Assembly: GCF_003672135.1 (NCBI RefSeq)
Contig: NC_039518.1
Coordinates: 7,938,136 to 8,002,135, forward strand
Source: Ooceraea biroi
Lineage: Eukaryota > Arthropoda > Insecta > Hymenoptera > Formicidae
Reading direction: 5' to 3'
DNA length: 64,000 nt
Position 1 is the stretch's first letter; each line of letters starts with the position of its first letter. A program made the position numbers and the translations under genes. Shown here in pieces: positions 8,840-19,682 of this stretch. The notes below the pieces were generated by a model. The model was not told the DNA's origin, did not search any database, and worked only from the letters and a program-made list of their open reading frames with translations.

Positions 8840-11751
8840 ATGCAACTTCCGAAAGCTCTTTAGCATTTTCGACATGCGTTGCTTTTGTTTTTTAATCAAA
8901 AGAAAACTGCGGCTGACGGTTATAGACTTCTTGTCGAAACTTATGGTGATTCTGCCCCATCAATTAAGGACAAAGAACTCTCGGGACAACCAAGAAAGCT
9001 TGAAAATGCAGATTTGCAAGCATTATTGCACGAAAATCCAACACGATCCACTTCAGAACTTGCCAGAGCATTAATGTTGATCGTACAACAGTTGCCAAAC
9101 ATTTGCATGAAATGGGAAAAATTCAGAAAGAAGGGAAATGGGTTCGACATCAATTATCGGAAAGTGCCATTTGAACATTTGCATTTCGTTGATCGCCAGG
9201 CAAAAAAAGAAGAGTCTTTTGTCTCGGATTGTTACTGGGGATGAAAAGTGGATCTATTTTGATAATCCGAAACGCGGAAAATCATGGGTGGATCCAGGCG
9301 AAGCATCAACATCCACTCCGAGACGCAATATTCACGGTTGAAAAGTAATGCTCTGTATTTGGTGGGATAGTGTACTAAATCCGCACGAGACTGCCACGGC
9401 TGATCGTTATCGACACCAATTGTACAAGTTGAAGCAAGCATTGGACGAAAAACGACCACCAATTGCGAGTAAACGACGGAAAGTGATTCTTCTTCGTGAC
9501 AACGCTCGACCTGACGTTGCGTTATCAGTGAAACAAACACTATTAGAGCTCGAATGGCAAGTCTTACCGCACCCCGCGTATTCTCCATGCGATTATTATT
9601 TGTTCCGGTGGATGCAAGACGCTTTAGAGGATACACACTTTGATAATTTGGAAGAAGTGCGAAAATTCGTCGACGAATGGATCAACTGAAAAGAAGAGTC
9701 ATTTTATCGTGGTGGAATCCATCTCTTGCCAGAGCATTAAATGTTGATCGTACAACAGTTGCCAAACATTTGCATGAAATGGGAAAAATTCAGAAAGAAG
9801 GGAAATGGGTTCGACATCAATTATCGGAAAGTGCCATTTGAACATTTGCATTTCGTTGATCGCCAGGCAAAAAAAGAAGAGTCTTTTGTCTCGGATTGTT
9901 ACTGGGGATGAAAAGTGGATCTATTTTGATAATCCGAAACGCAGAAAATCATGGGTGGATCATCAACATCCACTCCGAGACGCAATATTCACGGTTCAAA
10001 AGTAATGCTCTGTATTTGGTGGGATAGTGTACTAAATCCGCACGAGACTGCCACGGCTGATCGTTATCGACACCAATTGTACAAGTTGAAGCAAGCATTG
10101 GACCAAAAACGACCACCAATTGCGAGTAAACGACGGAAAGTGATTCTTCTTCGTGACAACGCTCGACCTGACGTTGCGTCATCAGTGAAACAAACACTAT
10201 TACAGCTCGAATGGCAAGTCTTACCGCACCCCGCGTATTCTCCATGCGATTATTATTTGTTCCGGTGGATGCAAGACGCTTTAGAGGATACACACTTTGA
10301 TAATTTGGAAGAAGTGCGAAAATTCGTCGACGAATGGATCAACTGAAAAGAAGAGTCATTTTATCGTGGTGGAATCCATCTCTTGCCAGAGCATTAAATG
10401 TTGATCGTACAACAGTTGCCAAACATTTACATGAAATGGGAAAAATTCAGAAAGAAGGGAAATGGGTTCGACATCAATTATCGGAAAGTGCCATTTGAAC
10501 ATTTGCATTTCGTTGATCGCCAGGCAAAAAAAGAAGAGTCTTTTGTCTCGGATTGTTACTGGGGATGAAAAGTGGATCTATTTTGATAATCCGAAACGCG
10601 GAAAATCATGGGTGGATCCAGGCGAAGCATCAACATCCACTCCGAGACGCAATATTCACGGTTCAAAAGTAATGCTCTGTATTTGGTGGGATAGTGTACT
10701 AAATCCGCACGAGACTGCCACGGCTGATCGTTATCGACACCAATTGTACAAGTTGAAGGAAGCATTGGACCAAAAACGACCACCAATTGCGAGTAAACGA
10801 CGGAAAGTGATTCTTCTTCGTGACAACGCTCGACCTGACGTTGCGTCATCAGTGAAACAAACACTATTAGAGCTCGAATGGCAAGTCTTACCGCACCCCG
10901 CGTATTCTCCATGCGATTATTATTTGTTCCGGTGGATGCAAGACGCTTTAGAGGATACACACTTTCATAATTTCGAACAAGTGCGAAAATTCGTCGACGA
11001 ATGGATCAACTGAAAAGAAGAGTCATTTTATCGTGGTGGAATCCATCTCTTGCCAGAGCATTAAATGTTGATCGTACAACAGTTGCCAAACATTTGCATG
11101 AAATGGGAAAAATTCAGAAAGAAGGGAAATGGGTTCGACATCAATTATCGGAAAGTGCCATTTGAACATTTGCACTTCGTTGATCGCCAGGCAAAAAAAG
11201 AAGAGTCTTTTGTCTCGGATTGTTACTGGGGATGAAAAGTGGATCTATTTTGATAATCCCAAACGCAGAAAATCATGGGTGGATCATTAACATCCACTCC
11301 GAGACGCAATATTCACGGTTCAAAAGTAATGCTCTGTATTTGGTGGGATAGTGTACTAAATCCGCAAGAGACTGTCACGGCTGATCGTTATCGACACCAA
11401 TTGTACAAGTTGAAGGAAGCATTGGACCAAAAACGACCACCAATTGCGAGTAAACGACGGAAAGTGATTCTTCTTCGTGACAACGCTCGACCTGACGTTG
11501 CGTCATCAGTGAAACAAACACTATTAGAGCTCGAATGGCAAGTCTTACCGCACCCCGCGTATTCTCCATGCGATTATTATTTGTTCCGGTGGATGCAAGA
11601 CGCTTTAGAGGATACACACTTTGATAATTTGGAAGAAGTGCGAAAATTCGTCGACGAATGGATCAACTGAAAAGAAGAGTCATTTTATCGTCATCTCTTG
11701 CCAGAAAGATGGGAAAAAGTTATAGAAAAGGAAGGAAAATATTTTTATTAA
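8840..11751 (+). pseudogene. marA transposase, multiply interrupted (A1)
   Basis: Reads in pieces as a mariner transposase: MQLPK start, YGDSAPS, HTH with RTTVAKHLHEMG, then TGDEKWIYFDNPKR, RDNARPD and finally RWEKVIEKEGKYF. Each unit carries a frame break with TGA after LSESAI. The third catalytic motif reads YSPCDYYLF, lacking four residues relative to YSPDLAPSDYH in marB and marC, so only 30 residues separate the last two acidic positions. About 17 residues are also missing between YGDSAPS and the SGQP motif, compared with marB. All units share these lesions, so no unit can encode a standard enzyme. Confidence 0.85.
9059..11696 (+). repeat. Four tandem marA transposase units, about 648-667 bp
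   Basis: Units start at CTTGCCAGAG at 9059, 9725, 10382 and 11049; the same motif, as CTTGCCAGA, closes the last at 11697. In a single mariner this motif occurs twice: near the N-terminal helix (ELARAL) and near the C-terminus (LLPERW). The boundary therefore lies exactly on a short direct repeat. All four units lack about 11 bp (ATGAGCTGTTA) kept in the arrays at 47974 and 60011, so they share a private ancestor. Confidence 0.9.
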
Positions 11752-11827
11752 GGTATTGATTCATTATCATATTTAAATACATGCGTTTTTGAGCAAAAAA
11801 ACCCTCAAAACTAAATTACACCCCTAA

Positions 11828-12702
11828 TATAATAATTTTCGTGAAATTGTTTATTAAATTAGCGTCTCATGACGTCGCCGAGGAGAAAGCAATATAAATT
11901 AGTATATTTATGCGGCAAATTGTTACGTGAATATTAGCGCGTGCGATTGATAGCGATTTTCGTTAGTGTGAACGACCGCTCGTCGTTGTTCTCGCTCTCA
12001 AAAGGAAGTTCATGTACAGTCTTTCTGCGATGTGACTTGTATTTTCTCGCGTCGTTGGCATAGACATAGGAAATTGCCTATGTTTATGGTCACTTCACTG
12101 GCTTTATCCTGACTCACGACCAGTTTCTTTAAAAGTCCACGATTGCAGATTTCAGAAGAAATTTGCGTCAGTCATGGCAACCGGTTGGTCCCTGAGATCA
12201 CAATTATTACGGAGTGAAAGAGACGCTGATCCACACAAAAAGAGAAACAAAGAGAGAGGAGGGGAGGGAGAGAGGAAAGAGGAAAGTGAACGGATGGCTC
12301 TTAAGTGGTCCTTATGCTGTATTTCCCGGAGGAATATTTCGTTTTGGCTCGAGACGACAGTAATGACTACCGTCGTAAACGGAACACGCCTCAAGGCGAA
12401 ACGGGACGGATACCACCATCGCCACCTCCCGCCTTGTCAGCGGTCGTTGGACTTTTAATTTTCTAATGGGCTAATTATCGGCCCGTCCGGCAAAGTAGCT
12501 CGTCGCACTGCGACAGACGATGTTACCAGACGCAAAGAGCTTACGGCCGAGGCGTTCGGAAATAAATGCTCGAAATTCTCCGATCCCTCAAGTAACGCGC
12601 GTGACACTCGTTCCTTTGTCGCTCTTTCGGAAGACTGTAATGCGCAACATCGCAGGTGTACTCCGTTAAGTTTGCGCTGCAACAATATCGGCAGTTTTCC
12701 CA
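11828..12702. other. Non-coding DNA, no gene recognised
   Basis: Contains a purine-rich GGGAG/AGAGA tract at about 12236-12295. No conserved reading frame or transposon end was recognised. Confidence 0.5.
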
Positions 12703-13408
12703 TTAAGGGGGGAGCCTGCTTTAGAACGTTGAAAATAAGGTATAATTTTACGAATTTTTTTGGAGAAACTATACAGCGGATCATTATAAAACTTTGATGC
12801 ATTTATTAGTACATGTTTAAAGATAAAAAAAATTATTTTTTTATTTGAATATATCGCCTGTAGAGGTCGTCCCGGAGGCATCTTAGTGCATTGGTGAGCA
12901 TTCTCCCGCCTCCAAATTTCATCCAAACTGAAAAATTGAAATATTTTCTCGTTATTTATGAATTCCCATCGTCGATGAACCTTTAATATTCATAAAAACA
13001 TTAAGTTAAACCATTATTTTTGCATGAAAAAGTTCAAAAACTTTGCCTCAAAATCGTACTTTTGTGTTCTAAGCTCCACCATTTTGGCACTTTTCAACTT
13101 TTTTCTTCTCTCTTTGGTTCATCGACGATGGGAACTCATAAATAACGAGAACACATTTCAATTTTTCAGTTTAGACGAAATTTGGAGGCAGGAGAATGCT
13201 CACCAATTTGCAATGCCAGCTGCACTAAGTGCCTCCAGGACGACACCTCTACAGGCGATATATTCAAATCAAAAAATAATTTTTTTATCTTTAAACATGT
13301 ACTAATAAATGCATAAAAGTTTTATAATGATCCGCTGTATAGTTTCTCCAAAAACAATTCGTAAAATATACCTTATTTTCAGCGTTCTAAAGCAGGCTCC
13401 CCCCTTAA
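12703..13408. mobile_element. TTAA-flanked long-inverted-repeat element, compact copy
   Basis: Two arms of about 280 bp (12703-12981 and 13116-13408) are near-perfect inverted repeats around a 134-bp spacer. The ends read TTAAGGGGGGAGCCTGC and the complement, so TTAA borders both sides, as with piggyBac-type target duplication. There is no coding capacity. Its transcript would fold into a very long hairpin. An expanded relative in the opposite orientation lies at 22692-26464. Confidence 0.85.
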
Positions 13409-16040
13409 ACGTACGATAATCTTTTGACTAGATAAAATATCTTGCAATTCACGAAAGTCTTCGTTTCTTTGTTCTCATGATTTATTTGCGCATTTGTCAT
13501 ATCGTGAAATTGGTGACGCCGACTTCGATCAGTACTTCCGTGTACTTCCGGAATAATTCGACAATTCCCTCCTCTTGACTTCGTGACCTCTTAATGACAG
13601 CCAAACGGATCAGACGCTGCGAGACAGTTCGCCTCGTCGTAATGACCGACAGGTTCGACGTCGTCTACTCGTCAATGCATAATGCAACCCTCCACCCTCG
13701 CCACGAGACGGCCGGATCCGAAAGATGAAATACGACGGCGGGAGGGTGGGAAGGTGGATCGTTGCAGAATGCGCAAAGTTTTCTCCCGATTGAAGGCAAT
13801 GAATTCGAGGGTAATCTTTTAAAGGCGGGGCCTGGACCGTCCGCGATCCAGCGGAGGGTTAATGGGGTCGCGCGGGCCGGGCGGGCGGGCAAGCCGTTGC
13901 TTCGGGCAGAGCAGCGGCAGTCGGAAGAGACTGAGACTGGCTCTGCAGGAATCTGCATAACAAAACGCGCAATTAATAAAGTTCTGCGGTGTGGGGGGCA
14001 CCGACAAAAGAGCGTTTCGTCCTTTCAACCTCGCCCCTGCAACCCTTCACCACCTCGTCCTCCCGACCGCTCGCTCGCTCTCACCCCCTTCGACCGCGTC
14101 GGTAGTATCGCCGCGGAGCTCGCGCTCCGTGCGAGCCGAGTCAAAGGGGCGGCGAACGATGTGGCGAGGGGTGCAAAGAGGTGGTGGCGCCCATCGCGGG
14201 CCTCGGGCTAAATAAGTCAGGCTTTGTAAGGAATCCTCGATGAAACTTGGCAATCTTCGCCGCGCGGTGCACACGCCGCGGTAACTGCGATCGACGGCGG
14301 AACACGCCGGCGTGCTCTTTCTGGCCGCGTCGCCGGGTCGTTGTAACTTTCGCGGTTGCCGCCGGCGATTGTTATAACGTTCAGACAATGGCTACAGGAA
14401 GAAAGAGAGAGATAGAGGGAGGGCTGCTCAAATACCGGGCGGATCAGCTGATTCACACGGAAACGCGGCATTTGGGCAACCTCGTTGAAACCGTCGTTGT
14501 AATCGCAATAATCTGGTTGATGACTCGCGTGCCTGCGAGATCGCTTTCCGATCAATCGATCGCTGCGACCACACCGCGCCGGTGTATTGTCTTTCGTTGC
14601 GCGCGCGAACGTGTGTATCAGCGAATGCGGCTCGATATCCGAAAGTTTTCCCGCGCAAAATGCGACCGCATTATTTATCAAACGGAGGAGAGTAAAGAGT
14701 CGGCCGTGGTTTCAACGGTGGCCGCAGCCCTCACTTCCTGTCGCTCTCTCTTTCTCCGTCGCGCCCTCCAGGGTAAACAGTTTTCCGACCTCAGCGTGAG
14801 AAGTCTAGCTGTTTAATATTTCAGACGAGCCTCACCTAACTTCATGCATACTTATGTCGCGGCTCCTCGCGCGCGAGATAACCCGCGCGCGATATTCTCC
14901 GCAACGTATTCGAATAGACAACCCGGTCCATTATTTATTGTTTTTCGTCGCGCTTTGCCGTGCTTCGCTAACGCAACGTGCTCTGTAAATCCGCTGCAGT
15001 TCAATCCGCTTCTCTTTAATGACTTCGCGCACACGCAAATATATCTCCCTAATGGCGAAATACCCCTTGGCCAGGTTTTGTTTCGTGCAAATAACGAAAA
15101 AACAGCGGACACGTCGCGCTAAACGAACGGACAATGCGCGCACGTATCTTCATGGTAATCTGCTATTACAAACAGCAAAGGGAATTCGCCGTATCTTCTT
15201 CATTGAAACCTCCTTCCATAAAAACACGAAAAAGATGAATAGTCCGGTGGAAGAAGACTTTTTCAAACTCAGTCGAGCAAAAGCGAAAAGATAATGGCTA
15301 AAATGTCAACAAATGTAACGAGACATTATTATTCTCCACTTTCGTCGACGCGATCAGCATCGCTCTATGCGCTTTATTCGCATCCTTGTTCTCGTTTGCG
15401 GGCTACTCCATTTTCGAGGAGGAGGTCCTCGCGCGCGGACGAACATCCCCCGGATCAGGTTCGCTCGCGTGGAGTGGCACTCCGAAATAATCTCGCCACC
15501 GGGGCTCTTTTTGTTCGGTTCCTGCCGCCGCCACAGCCATCGCGGCCGTATATAAAAACGTCATCGGTCTCCGGTCGATGCAATCGCCGTCAGGTTAAAC
15601 CGCGTAATAAAAATAGCGGGACCGTCGCCCTCATCCCTCGTCGCCGCCAGGGATTCAGCCTACGATATGGCAAGATGTTTGATGACCCGATCGATCACGG
15701 CTGCCTGTCCAGCTTGCGTAGCGAGCAGCGCGATGTCGCGTGCACGTACACGTGCTCGTGTTCGATGGCAGTGGTGAAACCAGACCGGAAGTCTATCGGC
15801 GAGCATCAACGACGGATGAGGATTTCTCCCATTTTTCCCCCTGCGATCGCTCCGTCGACCCTGCCGCGCGATTATTACACGCGCGAATAATTTATCAGAG
15901 CCCTCCCTCTCCCCTTTCACGTTTCTGCTTCAGTGCATGAAGGTTCTTTCATCATGTATGTATTTGTGCGATAGTCTTATCTTACTTATTATTTACTTAC
16001 TGAGCACATTTATATTCATGGACCTTTTCGCCTATGAGAT
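13409..16040. other. GC-rich non-coding DNA, no gene recognised
   Basis: CpG-rich between about 13.7 and 15.9 kb, so many short frames stay open on both strands by composition. None shows a known domain. A promoter or 5' exon of a distant gene is possible but cannot be shown. Confidence 0.45.
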
Positions 16041-16255
16041 TGATCGGTATGTTGTAATCAAAATTCAGTATTGGGTTGGCCAAAAAGTAATTGCGTTTTT
16101 TTCCAACAGATGGACATACATGTCTTGAAATGTAACTAACTTTATTCTAAACCGCAAATTCATTATGTAGGTTAACAACTCACAGTTCAAGCTTGTTTTA
16201 CAAAAAGAAAGTACACGATTTCGTTAACAATTGTTTGTTTGCCGTCGATTTCAAA

Positions 16256-19241
16256 ATGGAAAATCAAAAAGAACATTTTCCTCATATTTTGTTTTATTAC
16301 TTCCGAAAAGGGAAAAACGCTGTGCAAGCTCATAAAAAGTTATGTCATGTATATGGCGAAGATGCTTTAAAACTGCGGCAGTGTCAAAATTCGTTTACTA
16401 AATTTCGATCTGCAGATTTTAATGTGAAAGATGCACCACGCTCAGGAAGGCCAATCGAAATTGATGATGACAAAATAAAGGCACCGATCGATTCCAATCG
16501 GCGTTTAACGACCCGAGAGATTGCTGAGAATCTTAACATATCGAAATCGAGTGTTGAAAACCATTTAAAACGACTTGGATACATTAGTAGCTCGATATTT
16601 CGGTACCACATGAGCTCAAAGAAATTCATCTCACTGAGCGTATTGACATCTGCGATTCTCTTTTGAAACCTGAGGAAAATGATGCATTTTTGAAACGTAT
16701 GATAACAGGCGACGAAAAATCGATCGTCTACAACAACGTCAAACGAAAAAGATCGTGATGAACCTGCTGAAAGCACTTGAAAAGCAGATATTCACCAAAG
16801 AAAGATTATGCTGTCAGTCTGGTGGGACTGTGTATTTTGAGCTGCTTGCAAGGAATCAAACCATTAATTCAGACGTATACTGTCGTCAACTGGATAAATT
16901 AAACGATGCCATCAAACAGAAACGTCGAGAATTGGTGAATCGCAAAGGTGTTGCGTTTCACCATGATAACGCTAGACCACGTACAAGTTTGGTCACTCGT
17001 GAAAAATTGTTGCAGCTTGGATGGGACGTGTTACCACATCCACCATATTCGCCAGACCTGGCACCATCAGATTACCATTCGTTTCGTTCTTTGCAAAACG
17101 CCTTGAGTGGTAAAACCTTGACTGCTGATGAGGATATCAAATCGTTGTTGGAAATGTTTTTTGCTGAAAAAGATAAGAACTGTTTTGAGCGCGGAATCAT
17201 GAAGTTGCCTGAAAAATGGCAAAAGATAATCAAACAAAATGAACAATATATTATTTAATAAAGTTTTTGTTTCCCATGAAAAATTCGCCTTTTATTTATA
17301 TTACAAAAAACGCAATTACTTTTTGGCCAACCCAATATATGGCGAAGATGCTTTAAAACTGCGGCAGTGTCAAAATTCGTTTACTAAATTTCGATCTGCA
17401 GATTTTAATGTGAAAGATGCACCACGCTCAGGAAGGCCAATCGAAATTGATGATGACAAAATAAAGGCACCGATCGATTCCAATCGGCGTTTAACGACCC
17501 GAGAGATTGCTGAGAATCTTAATGTATCGAAATCGAGTGTTGAAAACCATTTAAAACGACTTGGATACATTAGTAGCTCGATATTTCGGTACCACATGAG
17601 CTCAAAGAAATTCATCTCACTGAGCGTATTGACATCTGCGATTCTCTTTTGAAACGTGAGGAAAATGATGCATTTTTGAAACGTATGATAACAGGCGACG
17701 AAAAATCGATCGTCTACAACAACGTCAAACGAAAAAGATCGTGATGAACCTGCTGAAAGCACTTGAAAAGCAGATATTCACCAAAGAAAGATTATGCTGT
17801 CAGTCTGGTGGGACTTTAAAGGTATTGTGTATTTTGAGCTGCTTGCAAGGAATCAAACCATTAATTCAGACGTATACTGTCGTCAACTGGATAAATTAAA
17901 CGATGCCATCAAACAGAAACGTCGAGAATTGGTGAATCGCAAAGGTGTTGCGTTTCACCATGATAACGCTAGACCACGTACAAGTTTGGTCACTCGTGAA
18001 AAATTGTTGCAGCTTGGATGGGACGTGTTACCACATCCACCATATTCGCCAGACCTGGCACCATCAGATTACCATTCGTTTCGTTCTTTGCAAAACGCCT
18101 TGAGTGGTAAAACCTTGACTGCTGATGAGGATATCAAATCGTTGTTGGAAATGTTTTTTGCTGAAAAAGATAAGAACTGTTTTGAGCGCGGAATCATGAA
18201 GTTGCCTGAAAAATGGCAAAAGATAATCAAACAAAATGAACAATATATTATTTAATAAAGTTTTTGTTTCCCATGAAAAATTCGCCTTTTATTTATATTA
18301 AAAAAAACGCAATTACTTTTTGACCAACCCAATATATGGCGAAGATGCTTTAAAACTGCGGCAGTGTCAAAATTCGTTTACTAAATTTCGATCTGCAGAT
18401 TTTAATGTGAAAGATGCACCACGCTCAGGAAGGCCAATCGAAATTGATGATGACAAAATAAAGGCACCGATCGATTCCAATCGGCGTTTAACGACCCGAG
18501 AGATTGCTGAGAATCTTAATGTATCGAAATCGAGTGTTGAAAACCATTTAAAACGACTTGGATACATTAGTAGCTCGATATTTCGGTACCACATGAGCTC
18601 AAAGAAATTCATCTCACTGAGCGTATTGACATCTGCGATTCTCTTTTGAAACGTGAGGAAAATGATGCATTTTTGAAACGTATGATAACAGGCGACGAAA
18701 AATCGATCGTCTACAACAACGTCAAACGAAAAAGATCGTGATGAACCTGCTGAAAGCACTTGAAAAGCAGATATTCACCAAAGAAAGATTATGCTGTCAG
18801 TCTGGTGGGACTGTGTATTTTGAGCTGCTTGCAAGGAATCAAACCATTAATTCAGACGTATACTGTCGTCAACTGGATAAATTAAATGATGCCATCAAAC
18901 AGAAACGTCGAGAATTGGTGAATCGCAAAGGTGTTGCGTTTCACCATGATAACGCTAGACCACGTACAAGTTTGGTCACTCGTGAAAAATTGTTGCAGCT
19001 TGGATGGGATGTGTTACCACATCCACCATATTCGCCAGACCTGGCACCATCAGATTACCATTCGTTTCGTTCTTTGCAAAACGCCTTGAGTGGTAAAACC
19101 TTGACTGCTGATGAGGATATCAAATCGTTGTTGGAATTGTTTATTGCTGAAAAAGATAAGAACTTTTTTGAGCGCGGAATCATGAAGTTGCCTGAAAAAT
19201 GGCAAAAGATAATCAAACAAAATGAACAATATATTATTTAA
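16256..19241 (+). pseudogene. marB transposase copies, inactivated (B1)
   Basis: Starts MENQKEHF at 16256. Units two and three begin at YGEDAL. Each unit shows the HTH (TTREIAENLN), TGDEK, HHDNARPR and YSPDLAPSDYH with normal 34-residue spacing. All three units share a one-base loss after LGYIS, an 11-bp loss after KRKRS and a TGA after AEST. The catalytic domain is well preserved between lesions. The AEST stop is also in every unit of the array at 53400-56630, so the common ancestor of the arrays was already dead. Confidence 0.88.
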
Positions 19242-19318
19242 TAAAGTTTTTGTTTCCCATGAAAAATTCGCCTTTTATTTATATTAAAAAAAACGCAATT
19301 ACTTTTTGGCCAACCCAA
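16352..19318 (+). repeat. Three tandem marB units, about 984-997 bp
   Basis: Units start at TATGGCGAAG at 16352, 17338 and 18335 and run through the 3' terminal repeat. The internal joins read CCCAA-TA-TATGGCG: the exact transposon end, a TA, then internal coding sequence. In the first unit that coding sequence is itself preceded by TA (16350-16351), as expected for a mariner end inserted at that TA. Unit two keeps 11 bp (TTTAAAGGTAT region) missing from units one and three. Confidence 0.9.
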
Positions 19319-19682
19319 TAACATCTCAATTTTGCGCGACGCGGCAAGGCGTGATGCATTAATGCTAATGAGAAATAGTGAAGATCATCACCGCAGACCG
19401 CTTCAGCCACATCTTTAACTATCTCGACGGACTTCGATCTCGCGTCGAAAAATATTTACAACATTTGTGATACCTGCATTCTTCTTGCATATACGTAATA
19501 CGTAGCTATCACAAATGCTGTAAATATTTTTCGACACGAGATCGAGATCGAATCTGTCGAGATAGTTAAAGGCTGAAGCGGTCTGCGGTGATCTTCACTA
19601 TCTCTCATTAGCATAATGCATCACGTTGCCGCGCCGCGCGCGATTTAGATGTTACTTAATTTTGATTACAACATACCGATCA

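Larger units (their letters stand above)
8678..11827 (+). mobile_element. Composite marA mariner with four internal units (A1)
   Basis: The outer ends are inverted repeats of about 30 bp: TTAGGAGTGTGATTTAGTTT at 8678 and its near complement ending ACACCCCTAA at 11827, with TA on both sides (8676-8677, 11828-11829). So the 3150 bp behave as one inserted element. A normal mariner is about 1.3 kb; the excess is the transposase interior repeated four times head to tail. Members elsewhere in the window: 29045, 47599 and 60011. Confidence 0.9.
16071..19318 (+). mobile_element. Composite marB mariner with three units (B1)
   Basis: Starts TTGGGTTGGCCAAAAAGTAA and ends with the complement TTTTTGGCCAACCCAA, with TA at 16069-16070 and 19319-19320. 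The 3248 bp hold one 5' end, one N-terminal gene segment and three successive copies of the rest of the element. Each copy keeps its own 3' terminal repeat, so two internal terminal repeats remain (ending 17335 and 18332). It is inserted in the left arm of a foldback. Confidence 0.92.
16041..19682. mobile_element. Foldback element interrupted by marB
   Basis: Removing the mariner at 16071-19318 restores an imperfect palindrome of about 390 bp. The left arm is 16041-16070 plus 19321-19472; the right arm is 19507-19682. The arms share, for example, TGATCGGTATGTTGTAATCA with its complement and AAATATTTACAACATTTGTG with its complement. The loop is about 34 bp. No coding capacity. It is a non-autonomous foldback of unknown family and is older than the mariner in it. 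Confidence 0.8.

Noticed and set aside
9232..11617. Recurrent minus-strand frames (80-134 codons) within marA
   Set aside because: They are antisense shadows of the transposase and recur only because the units repeat.
13762..15890. Long overlapping frames in GC-rich DNA as host genes
   Set aside because: Open on several frames and both strands, low-complexity Arg/Ser/Pro composition, no motifs or matching splice signals.
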